From positions 44,848,001-44,912,000 of the forward strand of contig NC_072893.1 in NCBI RefSeq assembly GCF_027943255.1: 64,000 nucleotides of DNA. Direction: 5' to 3'. The notes beneath the pieces are model-generated. The model was not told the origin of the DNA and did no database searches. It was given only the letters and a program-made list of their open reading frames with translations. A program made the position numbers and the translations under genes. The stretch is from Anastrepha obliqua. Lineage: Eukaryota > Arthropoda > Insecta > Diptera > Tephritidae. Within the stretch, counting starts at the first letter, position 1; the number at the start of each line of letters is the position of its first letter. Shown piece after piece: positions 45,976-55,279 of the stretch.

Positions 45976-46162
45976 CAAATGACACGTAATACTAACTCAC
46001 AGTGGATAGTGTCGAGTAAAGTATCGGCCAAACGATTTAAAGTTGATGCTCGTTATCAAGTTGATTTTTCATACTAAAAAACATTATTTTGCTGTTTTTT
46101 GGTTGTTCCATTCAGTTGTGCGTTACAGGGTGTTAACAGTGGAAGTAACAAAAAAAAAAAAA

Positions 46163-46445
46163 ATGAAAATTCGGTACATTTTACAGTTTTTCTTTGATAA
46201 AGGCGCAAATCCAAGCCAGGCCGCTAAAATTGTGAATGGGGTTTATGGTGCCGATATTGTAATTTTGGTTTCTGACAGAATCGAGAAATTTTTGATGTTA
46301 AAGAAAATGCCGATAATGACAAAGGTGTCAATAGAATCACAGAAATATTCCAAGTTGACCGGCATATTAGTAGACGCAACATCGCCCAGGAGGTAAAAAT
46401 CGATCATAACACAGTTTTAAACCATTTGCGCAAAAACAATATATT
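46163..46445 (+). pseudogene. Mariner transposase N-terminal fragment
   Basis: ATG at 46163 after an A-run: MKIRYILQFFFDKGANPSQA, then AKIVNGVYGADIV (first helix-turn-helix). After frameshifts come EIFQVDRHISRRNIAQEVKI and DHNTVLNHLRKNN (second helix-turn-helix). The sequence ends abruptly near 46440; no catalytic part is present. The wording matches D,D34D mariners. Confidence 0.78.
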
Positions 46446-46489
46446 TCTCTTTTCCTCAACTAATATATCCGCCACAATTGATCCAGTCG

Positions 46490-46565
46490 TAAGTCTAGCG
46501 TAAGTGCACTAGCTTGCTTTCCCAGAGGTTGTGGGTTCGAATCCCACGTAAAGCACTTACCTCGC
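46490..46565 (+). repeat. tRNA-like sequence (SINE head or tRNA pseudogene)
   Basis: A perfect T-arm, GTGGGTTCGAATCCCAC (about 46527-46543), lies inside arms TAAGTGC (46501-46507) and GCACTTA (46553-46559) that would pair. Only 59 bases separate the arm ends, too few for a complete tRNA, and no clear D-arm is seen. A truncated tRNA pseudogene or a different SINE head is more likely than a working gene. Confidence 0.4.
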
Positions 46566-46689
46566 ACTTTTCCAAATTTTCCTACTTTCCCTATTTCTAA
46601 AACAAAAAAGAAAAAAATATCATTCCACAAACCATAAACTTTATCCATGCCATCCTTACTTCCGAAAACAAGCAAAAACTAACAGTTAC

Positions 46690-47013
46690 ACATTGCATCA
46701 GTGGCGCCAGCAAGAGGAAGCGGGTAATCGTGGTAATAGCGCAGACACCCCAATTTTAGTGAAGTCCTCAACCATCTGTGTGCGATCCTTCTGCAGAAAA
46801 ATGTGAAACACAGGTGGCGCTCCAAGCAGTAAAGGAGTCGTTGCTCCTAAGCAATGGCAGGTGGGCATTTCCACCACTTAGGACTGGTAGCGGCAGACTA
46901 ATCTCGTACCCTGTGAGAAATCAAATAGATTATCAAAACCAACACAAGATAAACCTTGTCGAGGCCCTATGCTCCCGAGAAGAGTGAACAAGGAAAAAAT
47001 AATAAAAAAATTG
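46690..47013 (+). mobile_element. Internally deleted RTE-like derivative
   Basis: The last part reads LVEALCSREE then stop and an A-rich tail (46950-47013). This matches the LVExxCSK end of the 39.5-kb RTE-like element and includes the same GTGAACAAGGAAA 3' sequence. The preceding 260 bp (AGTGGCGCCAGCAAGAGG ... CTCGTACCCTGTGAGAAATC) lack RT motifs and may be the element's 5' region. If so, it is a 5'-plus-3' deletion derivative. The 5' assignment is from memory of similar sequences and is uncertain. Confidence 0.45.
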
Positions 47014-48770
47014 TTCCTTATATCATAAAATTTGCAATTCGCATGCTATAGCTCATCGTTTTGCAAAATGGTGATGTGCGGTAAGACAATTTTTAATTTT
47101 AAGGACGCAAACGAATTCAAGTACCCACTAGCAAAGTTTCAATACTTCTAGGTAGCCAATTTCATGTGCTTTAGCACTCGTTTACTATAATGAATGCAAA
47201 AATGAAGATAGCCACATTTTAGACTGCATTAAAGCTAATTGTGTTGCATGTTTAAATTTCTAATCTTCGCTATATTTATTTTAATTTTCTATGCTTACCA
47301 CTCCCTACCACGCTATTGCAACTGCAATTTCCTCTATACTGCAAAATTGTTGTTGGCTTTTATATTTCATTGCATATCTACAACTTTTCATTAGCTGCAC
47401 ACCAACACACGTAGCAGTGGAAGAGGTGCACCAGCAACAGTTTCATCACCATTTGCGTTTCTTTGAATGCACGAATTATGCTGTTATTGCAACGAGTTGT
47501 TCTTTGTTTTTGGTTTTTATATTTTTAACGCTTGCGTATGCCACGCATACAAATCAGCTCATTTGCAGCAATTCTCTTTATGCTTGCCAAGACTCGTCGA
47601 CTTTTCTTTTGTGTCTACAATAATAGGTGTGGGAATTTCAGTCTTATTTTATGTGTGTGTAAATATATAAGATATGTATAAGTATTTGTAATAATACATA
47701 TATGTATGTGTATGCATTTACACACATACACATGTATAGTCTATGTGTTGTAGCGCATAATACATTTTCGTGTTCCTTTATTTGCCAAATAAGGCGTATG
47801 CGTGACAAGAGATTCGATGACGTACTCGCAAATCGTGTAAATGTTACTCATACGCCCCACCTTAGCTGAAATTTAGCTTTATACATTTGCTTTATCAATT
47901 TTATACTCCTGGTGAGAATTTTTTTCTTTCGTACCTTTAGTTGCTTCTTGTTGTTGCTACGTATTTTTTGTTGCTTTTGTCATAGTCGTTTTTGTTTTTG
48001 CATTACTCGTTACCTGGCGCGTATTCATCACATGATTAGCATAATCGAATGATGCGCCGAGCGCCATCTCGGGCACGCAAAGCGAGCATTATGTGTTGTC
48101 AATTTCCTTAAACTTATTTTCCATTCTTGTTTGCTGCCAAGGCGTAAAAATTTGCCTTCATATATAAGTAAGGCGCAAATTTACAGTGTCTAGTGCTGGT
48201 AAAGGAGATTTTTTAGATAACATTTTTTAATATTTGTTAATTTGTTTGTAAGAACTTTAAGATGAGCGGCTACAGGTATCATTAAAAAAAATAATAAAAA
48301 AGAAGAAAATAATAAAGAGAAGCAAATAAAATAAATAAGGAAAAAATAAAAAAATTGAAACAAATTATAATATTAAATACAACAATAAATAACAGTAATA
48401 CTTGCCCTAATCGCTATTAATTCGTACCTTTGCGAGTTCATTTCAAAATAATAAAAAAACCTCTAGTTTATAATAAAAATATATTTCGTACAACAACGAA
48501 AACCATACTACAACAAACGAAGCAAAATCTCAGAATTTATATATAATTTAAACATTTCTTTGCAAATTTGATCAACACTAACAACTATTTAATTTTTAAT
48601 CATAATTTCAAGAATTTTTCTGAGTATGCCATTTTATAGCCTTTGAATTTTAGTTCAACAAAATGCCTGTTTCAAGTGACCACAAAATACTGTTTGTTTT
48701 CAAAACCAAATTTTCGCTGAGGTGCCTTTTCTTCCTTACAAAGCACATGCTAGAATTTTATTTATATAAA
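47014..48770. other. No gene recognised
   Basis: AT-rich, with ATGTATGTGTATGCATTTAC-type runs near 47700-47730 and A-rich sequence at 48280-48360. A frame at 47291-47623 (110 codons, hydrophobic, Cys-rich) has no known counterpart to me. Likely host non-coding DNA. Confidence 0.5.
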
Positions 48771-49309
48771 GGCATTAACGGCATAGAACCTCAATTATGC
48801 CCCAGCTTCATCGAAAATTTGGACCATCGGATGGAGGTGTGTTTTTTCTTTTTTTGTTTTATTTTAATTTTTTATTGCAACTAGTTCATAAATATTTACA
48901 AATGACTAACAAGCAACTTTATTTTAATAACATTACACAATTTTCACTCTACATGGCATAAAGTATTTCTATGGAGGTATGAGATCGCTAGGTTTAGTGC
49001 TTCTGAGCCTTCGTATTAATCCGTTGGTTTCAATTAAATTAAGTGCTTCTTCATTGATGTGGTTTATTAGTCTTTCTTTATGGGCAACTGCAATCTTTGC
49101 GATTTCAGTGTTGACGGAGTTTATTTTAAGGTCGCGCTCAATGTCGGAACTTCTGCAGTACTATGGTGCCTTGACAATGCACCTAAGGACCTTATTTTGG
49201 AAGTGTTGGATTTTTAATAATTTTTTAATAAAGAGAATTGATGATAATTTCCTAAAAAAATTATATTTGATTCAAAATCAACATCGGCCCTTAAAACTTA
49301 ACCATCCTT
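48771..49309 (+). mobile_element. Rosa-type mariner 3' end containing a truncated jockey
   Basis: 48771-48841 encodes GINGIEPQLCPSFIENLDHR, identical in type to the C-terminus of the 26.2/34.3-kb family. The final part resumes near 49205 (TTTAATAAAGAG...) and ends with AAACTTAACCATCCTT at 49309, followed by TA. Between them is unrelated retrotransposon sequence on minus. The 5' half of the mariner is absent. Confidence 0.82.
48845..49204 (-). pseudogene. 5'-truncated jockey-type retrotransposon inserted in mariner
   Basis: On minus from 49203: FQNKVLRCIVKAP then stop for Trp, a shift, INSVNTEIAKIAVAHKERLI and EALNLIETNGLIRRLRSTKP, ending SDLIPP and stop near 48978. About 110 bp of 3' UTR and an A-rich tail run down to 48845. 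This is the normal end of a jockey ORF2 (RRLxRxxPxDL). Extreme 5' truncation plus an A-rich tail identify target-primed insertion. A clear target duplication is not visible. Confidence 0.8.
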
Positions 49310-49639
49310 TAGCAGTGGTTAGGGCAACTATAAATAATAGTATAAACTTTTCTCTTTGCCTCGCAGGACGGCGTCTATTGGTATACTCGTATTATGGGGC
49401 AGGCTTATAGCAGTGCAGAAAATTTTCATTCCTGAATTTCTTTTTATTTCGTGGTGTGAAATTCTCATTTGCTGTTGTACTACCCAAAGGTAGTCTCTTT
49501 TTTCCGGTTGACCTGAGTGTTGAATGCACTAAAAGCACACTTGTACCTTGAACAATTGCCCTTTAACTTTCTGGCTGTTCAGAATAACAATGATTTCGGT
49601 TCGGTAGAGCCTTAGAGGTAATTAACGAACGCTGCGCAC
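49310..49639. other. No gene seen
   Basis: Flank between mariner and RTE-like remnant; no motif recognised. Confidence 0.4.
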
Positions 49640-50045
49640 CAAACTGCAAATTTATAACGCATCCGTTAAGTCCGTCCTGCTATACGACCGTACAACGTAG
49701 AAGTTCAACGCAATCATCACAAAGCGTGTCCAAACATTCATTAAACGCTGGTTGCGCTGCATAATGCAAATTTTTTGGCCTCGAACTGTATTTAAAACCG
49801 AATAACTGAATAAGGCTAATCCATACGATGAGCCAACTGAAAACCGCAGAAGGAACGAAGAAGAAGTGCAACTATGGATCGGCCGCACCCTGAGTAAGAG
49901 CCACGACTACCTTGATAATCAGGCGCTGCGATGGAACCTCTTCCAACAGTCAGGATGAAGGGAAAGGCAGACCACCAGCCACCTGGCGCCGTACAGAGAC
50001 GGAAATGAGAGCTCTTGCACAAAACCGCGTTCGATGATGAAGAGG
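49640..50045 (+). pseudogene. RTE-like C-terminal remnant
   Basis: Plus-strand pieces: LQIYNASVKSVLLYDRTT (compare VKSVLLYGSETW at 39.85 kb), FINRCLRCIMQIFWPRTV, WIGRTLSKSHDYLDNQALRW and a final ALAQNRVR-like region near 50010-50030. It is the same region as 39.83-40.29 kb but more decayed and with variant wording, so it is an older or different subfamily. Confidence 0.65.
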
Positions 50046-50444
50046 AGTTCTAGACGCCCTAGGGTTCAACTAGGAGTTAGAGAATCTTGTATATATTATA
50101 TATATCCTTCAGTTGTGTTTGGAGCCCTTGCTCTGGCAAGATGCTCTAAATGGAAAGCAATTTTATTGAGCTTTTTGCTAAATACTCCACTTTTCCAAAG
50201 CCACACTAGACAGATAAAATGTCAAACCATTGTCGTGAGGAGTCACCTAATATTTTCACACGAATACTGACATTCCTATAAAGAATGTGTTACTAAGCCG
50301 AAGAAAAACGATGGTTTAGATACCTGTGAGCTACCCTCACTCTCAACGGAAAAATTTTTAAGCTAGGAGAAAAAATCTGTGCGCCGTTCCTGTCTCACCT
50401 TGAAAAGGCTAAAAATGGTAGAATGGTAAATATAAGTATATCAT

Positions 50445-50632
50445 TCGGCCGCCGTAAGCGGATGGGTTGGTGCGTTTCTACCATTCGGAAGTCAGAGAGA
50501 ATGTAGGTTCAAAACTCGGTGAAGCACCAAAATAAATAAAAAAGTTATTTTCTAATAGCGGTCACCCCTCAGCAGGCAAAGCGAAACCTCCGAGTGTATT
50601 TCTGCCACGAAAAAGCCCCTCATAAAAATATA
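50445..50632 (+). mobile_element. tRNA-derived SINE
   Basis: GGCCGCCGTAAGCGGATGGG and TTGGTGCG begin the head (box A degraded), box B-like GGTTCAAAACTC lies at about 50506-50517, then CTAATAGCGGTCACCCCTC and CTCCGAGTGTATTTCTGCCA, ending in (AT)n near 50625-50640. It has the same body as the 15.12-kb SINE, without the second head. It ends at an AT repeat, as SINE tails often do. Confidence 0.8.
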
Positions 50633-50640
50633 TATATATC

Positions 50641-51145
50641 ATGGGAAAGGTTACGGCAATTACTCATCGAATGGCTATTGATCATTAAGAAGATTTTTAT
50701 GCGCAGAGGGTAAAGGCAGTGCTGTTCTGATACTAGAAGCTATGAGTAAATACTCGATTCTTTGTTAAAATACTGAGAACTTCTGATATTCAAGTCCTAC
50801 ATGCTAGTACTCAGATGGGTATCGAGTGCGCTTTTAAAGTATTTACTTGCCTTTATTCTAAGAATTTTTGTTTTGAAAATACATGAGTCATGCTGCAGTG
50901 GTTTGGCAATACTTGCATATCAGGGCTAGCACAACGATTCGGCTCAGTGGAGAACCTTAGTGCCATTGCATTAATTGCTACAACTACTACGACTCTAGAT
51001 TCAAATGTACTTACTTCAGAAACTCTATTGCTAATTCTAAAGGAGTTCAAAAGATTAGACGGCTTATAAAAGCTGAAGCTCTCAATGCTCTCAGTAGCTA
51101 AAATGTACTACGATTACTTATGAGCTCTGAGAGCATCACCGAGCA
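50641..51145. other. No gene seen
   Basis: AT-rich; no motif or repeat recognised. Confidence 0.45.
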
Positions 51146-52294
51146 TTAGTGGTTGGGCGGAAAACGATTTTGACGAACTTTCAAGATATGCAAGTATATT
51201 CTTCTTTGTTTTTCTTGATTCGCGCGATAACCGCTTACGCGATTTTGCCCGAATTTAACAAAGCGCGCCAGTCGTTTCTTTTTCGTGCCAAACGGTGCCA
51301 GTTGGAAACACCAAGTGGAGCCAATTCCTGATCTTTCCAACACGGAGGTGGCCTTCTTCTTCTTCCTAACACCAGCAGGTACCGTATCGAATGCTTTGAG
51401 AGCCGGAGCGTTTGTATCCATTCGGACGACATAATACAGCCAAAGTAGCCGCTGGATCTTTATTCGCTGCGCTATGTCTATGTCGTCGTAAAGCTCATAC
51501 AGCTCATAGTTCCATCGCCTGCGATACTCACCGTCACCAACGTGCAAAGGTCAAAAACTCTTCAGCAGAATCTTGCTCTCAAACACTCTAAGCGTCGCTT
51601 CATCGGATGTTGTCATCGTTCAAGCTTCTGCGCCGTACGTTAGGACGGGCATGATGAGAGTCTTATAGAGAGTTAGTTTTGTTCGTCGAGAGAGGATTTC
51701 ACTACTTAATTGACTACTTAGTTCAAAGCAGCACTTGTTGGCAAGAGAGATTCTACGTTGGATTTCAAGGCTGACATTGTTTTCGGTGTTAATGCTGGTT
51801 CCTAAATACACGAAGTCTTTTACAACCTCGAAATTATATCTGTGAACAGTGACGTGGGTGCCGATAGGCGAGTGGGTCGACTGTTTGTTTGATGACAATA
51901 GGTACTTCGTTTTGTCCTCGTTCACCACCAGACCCATTCGCTTTGCCTCTTTATACAGTTTGGAGAAGACAGAACTAACAGCGCGGTTGTTAAGGCCGAT
52001 GATGTCAATATCATCGGCATACGCCAACAATTGTACGCTCTTATAAAGAATTGTGCTTGAGCGATTAAGTTCTGCGCCTCGTATGATCCTCTCCAACATC
52101 AGGTTAAAAAAGTCACATGAAAGCGAGTCACCCTGTCTGAAACCTCGTTTGGTATCAAACGGCTCGGAGAGGTCCTTCTCAATTCTGACTACGCTACTGG
52201 TGTTGAGCAACGTCATCTTGCATAGTCGTATTAGTTTTGCGAGGTAAATATAGTTTGCTGCAATTAGCATAGTTGTAGTATTGTAGTCTTGCAC
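51146..52294 (-). pseudogene. RTE-like retrotransposon: RT palm/thumb to C-terminus
   Basis: A 224-codon uninterrupted minus-strand frame (52294-51620) contains KRGFRQGDSLSCDFFNLMLE (the RQGDxLS turn), LLAYADDIDIIG (intact catalytic YADD), MGLVVNEDKTKYLLSS, VVKDFVYLGTSINTENNVSL and SRRTKLTLYKTLIMPVLTYG with a GAEA end. After a stop the next pieces are EYRRRWNYELYELYDDIDIA then QRIKIQR, VVRMDTNAPALKAFDTVPAG and WKDQ then LAPLGVSNWHRLARKRNDWR. The catalytic loop is intact and lesions are few. The 5' part (endonuclease and fingers) is missing. Clade is called RTE-like from motif style only. Confidence 0.85.
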
Positions 52295-52392
52295 GCAGTG
52301 TACGCTTCCTATTAATTTGAGTTGGGCAGAGGCTTTCTAGGTGAATGAAATATTAAGCAAAGGTATACGTTTTTGCAGCAGACTTAAATTTT
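52295..52392. other. Short flank, nothing seen
   Basis: About 100 bases between the RTE-like remnant and the left repeat of the second Helentron-like element. Confidence 0.4.
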
Positions 52393-52540
52393 TTTGAAGT
52401 GAAAACTTTTTTAGAATCGTTGGGAGTGATTTGAGATTCGATGAAACGAAAAAAGCGACACTCTTGGCTACGAAGCGTTATATTATATGTTGATATAAAC
52501 GTAGCGACGAACTAAATAACTTTTATGCCAGAGCCGACAG

Positions 52541-52838
52541 CGTGGCGCGATAGCCGAGCGGCTAGCAATGTGAGCTTCCGATCCAAAATTCTTGGTTCGA
52601 ATCACAAGAAAAAAAATTTTTTATACAGTTATTTTATTTTATTTTATGATATGTTTATTATGTTTATTTCATGGCAGAAATACACTTGGTGTTTTGCCAT
52701 TGCCTGCTGAGGGGTGAGCGCTATTAGAAAAATAGTTTTCCTTAATTTTGGTGTTTTCACCGAGATTCGAACTGACGTTCTCTCTGTGAATTCTGAATAG
52801 TAGTCACGCACCAACCCATTCGGCTACGGCGTTTGTTT
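52541..52838 (+). mobile_element. Two-headed tRNA-derived SINE, copy 2
   Basis: Plus head: GCGATAGCCGAGCGGCTAGC (box A region, about 52547) and GGTTCGAATCAC (box B, about 52593-52604). An A/T linker with TTATGATATGTTTAT follows, then the second SINE on minus: CATGGCAGAAATACACTTGG, GAGCGCTATTAGAAAAATAG, box B complement GAGATTCGAAC (about 52760-52770) and box A complement CCCATTCGGCTACGGCG (about 52816-52832). It aligns end to end with the inverted 15120-15440 unit, including the linker. Confidence 0.78.
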
Positions 52839-52962
52839 AATTTTACTGATGCAAAAATGAGGAAAAATATATGAATAAAGTTTGCTTACTGTTTACACAT
52901 TTTCCAAAGGTGACGGAGAACCAAAAAAAAGTCGATTTTCAAACAAATACGAGTGCATATGT

Positions 52963-53076
52963 GTAATTGTGATAGAGTTTCGGTCACGCCCCAGTAAAAC
53001 CTGCGTGCATATGTGTTTGTAACATTCAAAAAAATGTAATTGTGTTAGAGTTTCGGTCACGCAGGTTTTGCTGGGG
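52963..53076. repeat. Direct 27-bp repeat enclosing an inverted pair
   Basis: GTAATTGTGATAGAGTTTCG plus GTCACGC (52963-52989) recurs at 53036-53062 with one difference. Just inside, CCCAGTAAAACCTGCGTG (52990-53007) is nearly complementary to CACGCAGGTTTTGCTGGGG (53058-53076), so the single strand could fold into a long stem. It lies upstream of the coding remnant in the Helentron-like element. Confidence 0.8.
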
Positions 53077-53149
53077 ACGCTCATAATAGCAACCGCGTGT
53101 GTATTTTTATATTCGTAAATATTTTCATTTTTAAATATTAACCGCAATT

Positions 53150-53546
53150 ATGCCGAAAAATAATGCAGAAAAGTGTCGTGAATATCGACAGAAAATCAAT
53201 AAACAGCATCACGGAATTCATTCACGAAAATTTAATAAAGTATACACCAGAAGTATCGCGGTTACTTAGAAAAGATTACAATAAAGTTCCAATGATTTTA
53301 AGTGGCGATTTTAACGTAAATTTTGCATTGGACACAGCGGTTCCTTTAATTGACGTTCTCAATACAACATTCAATTTAAAAATGTGTAACAATCGCACTG
53401 AATCGACAACACGATCAAAAACAACCATTGACGCGGTATTTCAAAGATATGTTGACAACATCGAAACCAAAGCATTTGTATCATATTTTAGCTATCATAA
53501 GCCACTCGTATCATTTGTTGAAATTGAAAACATTGAGGATGAATAA
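53150..53546 (+). pseudogene. Basic N-terminus fused to endonuclease domain (Helentron-like)
   Basis: The ATG at 53150-53152 opens MPKNNAEKCREYRQKI, the same AExxREY wording as copy 1. In the neighbouring frame, from about 53196 to TAA at 53544-53546, the sequence reads NSITEFIHENLIKYTPEVSR, then a VPMILSGDFNVNF block (GDFN nuclease motif, metal/Asn catalytic pair), DVLNTTFNLKMCNNRTESTT, SKTTIDAVFQRYVDNIETKA and YFSYHKPLVSF (ending in SxHxP-like SYHKP). The order fits the last ~115 residues of an EEP (AP-endonuclease-like) domain. N-terminus and nuclease end are joined out of frame by deletion. It resembles, from memory, the nuclease of Helentron polyproteins; a non-LTR endonuclease is less likely since no RT follows. 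Confidence 0.68.
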
Positions 53547-53657
53547 TAATAAAATGAAGAAAATAAAATATGAACTTTATAGCAATATTATAATGAACCT
53601 ATAATTATCCCGCTCCTAATGCTGCTTTCGTCTTATTCTCTCTCAGTTTGTTTTACG

Positions 53658-53692
53658 GAAGGTTTCACTTCTATCGGGTCTAACCGTTAGAC
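53658..53692 (+). repeat. Right subterminal repeat and 3' hairpin of Helentron-like copy 2
   Basis: GGAAGGTTTCACTTCTATC (about 53658-53675) followed by the perfect hairpin GTCTAA-CCG-TTAGAC (53678-53692). Confidence 0.6.
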
Positions 53693-54668
53693 TGGTATTT
53701 TTTTTATTTTTAAATATAAGTTCTGTACACTAATAGATGCACTATAATTTGAAATAAAATAGTTTGAAAAAATTAAATAATGGCATAATTCGATTTTAGC
53801 AGCATATTTAGCAACCTTAACTACAAAAATGCATCATTGTGCGGCAGACGTACCAAAGCACATCACCATATGCGTGTGTATGTATGTAGTTGGTTACTGC
53901 CTTTTTATGTACGTGTAAGGAAGAGTGAGAGCTCAGGCTGAGTTGCAGAATCAATTTACACTTTTACGCCTGATAAGCTCTATGCATCTTGCCGATATGG
54001 AAGAAAAAAAAAATATTTCTTACATCTCAACCAATCAAGGGACATACGTTGAACGTGGACACATGTACAGCTACATGGATGCAAGCACCTGGGCATATTT
54101 AAGTACTTATTTTATATGAAATGGGGCATTATTTTTTGCATGAAAGCAAATTTTTTCATAAAGTTATTTATTTTATTTTTTTTATTTCTGTTTTTAGTTT
54201 TTAAAGTTTTTATTTATTTATTTATTTTTTTATTCTATTTGAATGACAGAATTTTCCATAGGAATATCTAGTAAAGCAGCTGCCACTGTCGCAGATGTGT
54301 AAGAATTTGTATTAATTACAGTTTATGATTTAATCATAAAAGACTCACGTGCCAACAATGCTTTGAAAAAACTACTAAAATGTACTCTGAAAATTTAGTC
54401 ATCAATTCGTGAAATGTTTAGAAAATTACGTCTGATTTATAGGCGCAATATTCGGTCTTCTAAGCAAGCAAGCCTCGCGTTGTTCATAAATTTTGTACTA
54501 CATTTACGCTTCTTGAAAAAATTTGAACCAGTTGAAATGTGATTTCGGTAGAGTGGCGTTCATACAACACCTGAAACCATTTATTTGGTCTTATAAGTGG
54601 CCTGCTAGTGTTGTGGATTTGAGCTATAATCTTATCGAGAGTAGTTAAATTAATTTAGCTCAGCACTT
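53693..54668. other. No gene seen; U6 5' flank
   Basis: AT-rich with T-runs at 54160-54240. A 64-codon frame at 53925-54119 is unremarkable. In the 70 bases before the U6-like gene I see AT-rich sequence but cannot confirm an insect PSE or a correctly placed TATA box. Confidence 0.4.
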
Positions 54669-54775
54669 GTTCTTGCCTCGGCAGAACATATACTAAAATT
54701 GGAATGATACAGAGAAGATTAGCATGGCCCCTGTGCAAGGATGACACGCAAAATCGTGAACGATCCACTGTTGTT
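54669..54775 (+). ncRNA. U6: U6 snRNA-like gene (possibly pseudogene)
   Basis: GTTCTTGCCTCGGCAGAACA starts the 5' stem-loop and is followed by TATACTAAAATTGGAATGAT, the invariant ACAGAGA box, the AGC triad in GATTAGCATGGCCCC, the internal stem-loop (CTGTGCAAGGATGACACGC) and AAAATCGTGAA, about 107 bases in all. Small differences from the U6 consensus as I remember it are C for T in the 5' loop, T for C in GGAATGA, T for C in CTGTGC, and a changed 3' end (CGATCCACTGTTG). The catalytic elements that pair with U2 and the 5' splice site are unchanged. A T-run follows, as for Pol III. The variant 3' end and unclear promoter leave open a retro-pseudogene. Confidence 0.88.
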
Positions 54776-54785
54776 TTTTTTTTTT
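54774..54785 (+). terminator. Pol III T-run after U6
   Basis: Twelve consecutive T directly follow the U6-like sequence, sufficient for RNA polymerase III termination. Confidence 0.7.
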
Positions 54786-55279
54786 AAATGAGCATAGTTT
54801 TAATCATCACTGTATTCACTTAAGGAGTAACCTAGCTACCACATTGAATATTGTAAAATATTTATCATCAAAAAAGTTGTATAGGTACACACAATTACTT
54901 ACCGTAACTATACTAATTATACAATCAAAAATTGGCTACGGTCTGCAAATTTCAAGAGCCGATGTTGAATGTGAACCACACCTAAACGTCAAGTTTTTTT
55001 CTGCATTTCATTTGACATTTTTCAATTTCAGTCTAATTCAATTTGAACCATGGAAAGATACACAATCGAGCAACGCGTCGTCAATGGTCAGAATGGTGGC
55101 AGGAAATGGCAACAGTGAATGACCAATTTTCGAAGAAAATCATCCTCAGCGATGACGCACATTTTCACCTCAGTGGCTTCGTTAATAAGCAGAATTGCCG
55201 CATTTGGGCGAATGATAATCCAAGAGTGATTGTCGAAAAACCAATGCACCCACAAAGAGTGACTGTTTGGTGCAGTTTA

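Larger units (their letters stand above)
52393..53692 (+). mobile_element. Helentron-like non-autonomous element, copy 2
   Basis: Left subterminal TTTTGAAGTGAAAACTTTTT (about 52393-52412) matches imperfectly, inverted, GGAAGGTTTCACTTCTATC (about 53658-53675). Directly after it is hairpin GTCTAA-CCG-TTAGAC (53678-53692), giving the same repeat-then-hairpin order as at 16.1 kb. Left-end wording is also shared (GATTCGATGAAACG here, CTCGAAGGATGAAACG in copy 1). It contains the two-headed SINE (52541-52838), paired repeats (52963-53076) and an N-terminus/endonuclease fusion (53150-53546). Rep and helicase are missing. The left boundary is less sure than in copy 1. Confidence 0.55.

Noticed and set aside
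46501..46559. Functional tRNA gene
   Set aside because: T-arm and outer pairing are present but only 59 bases lie between the arm ends and no D-arm can be drawn.
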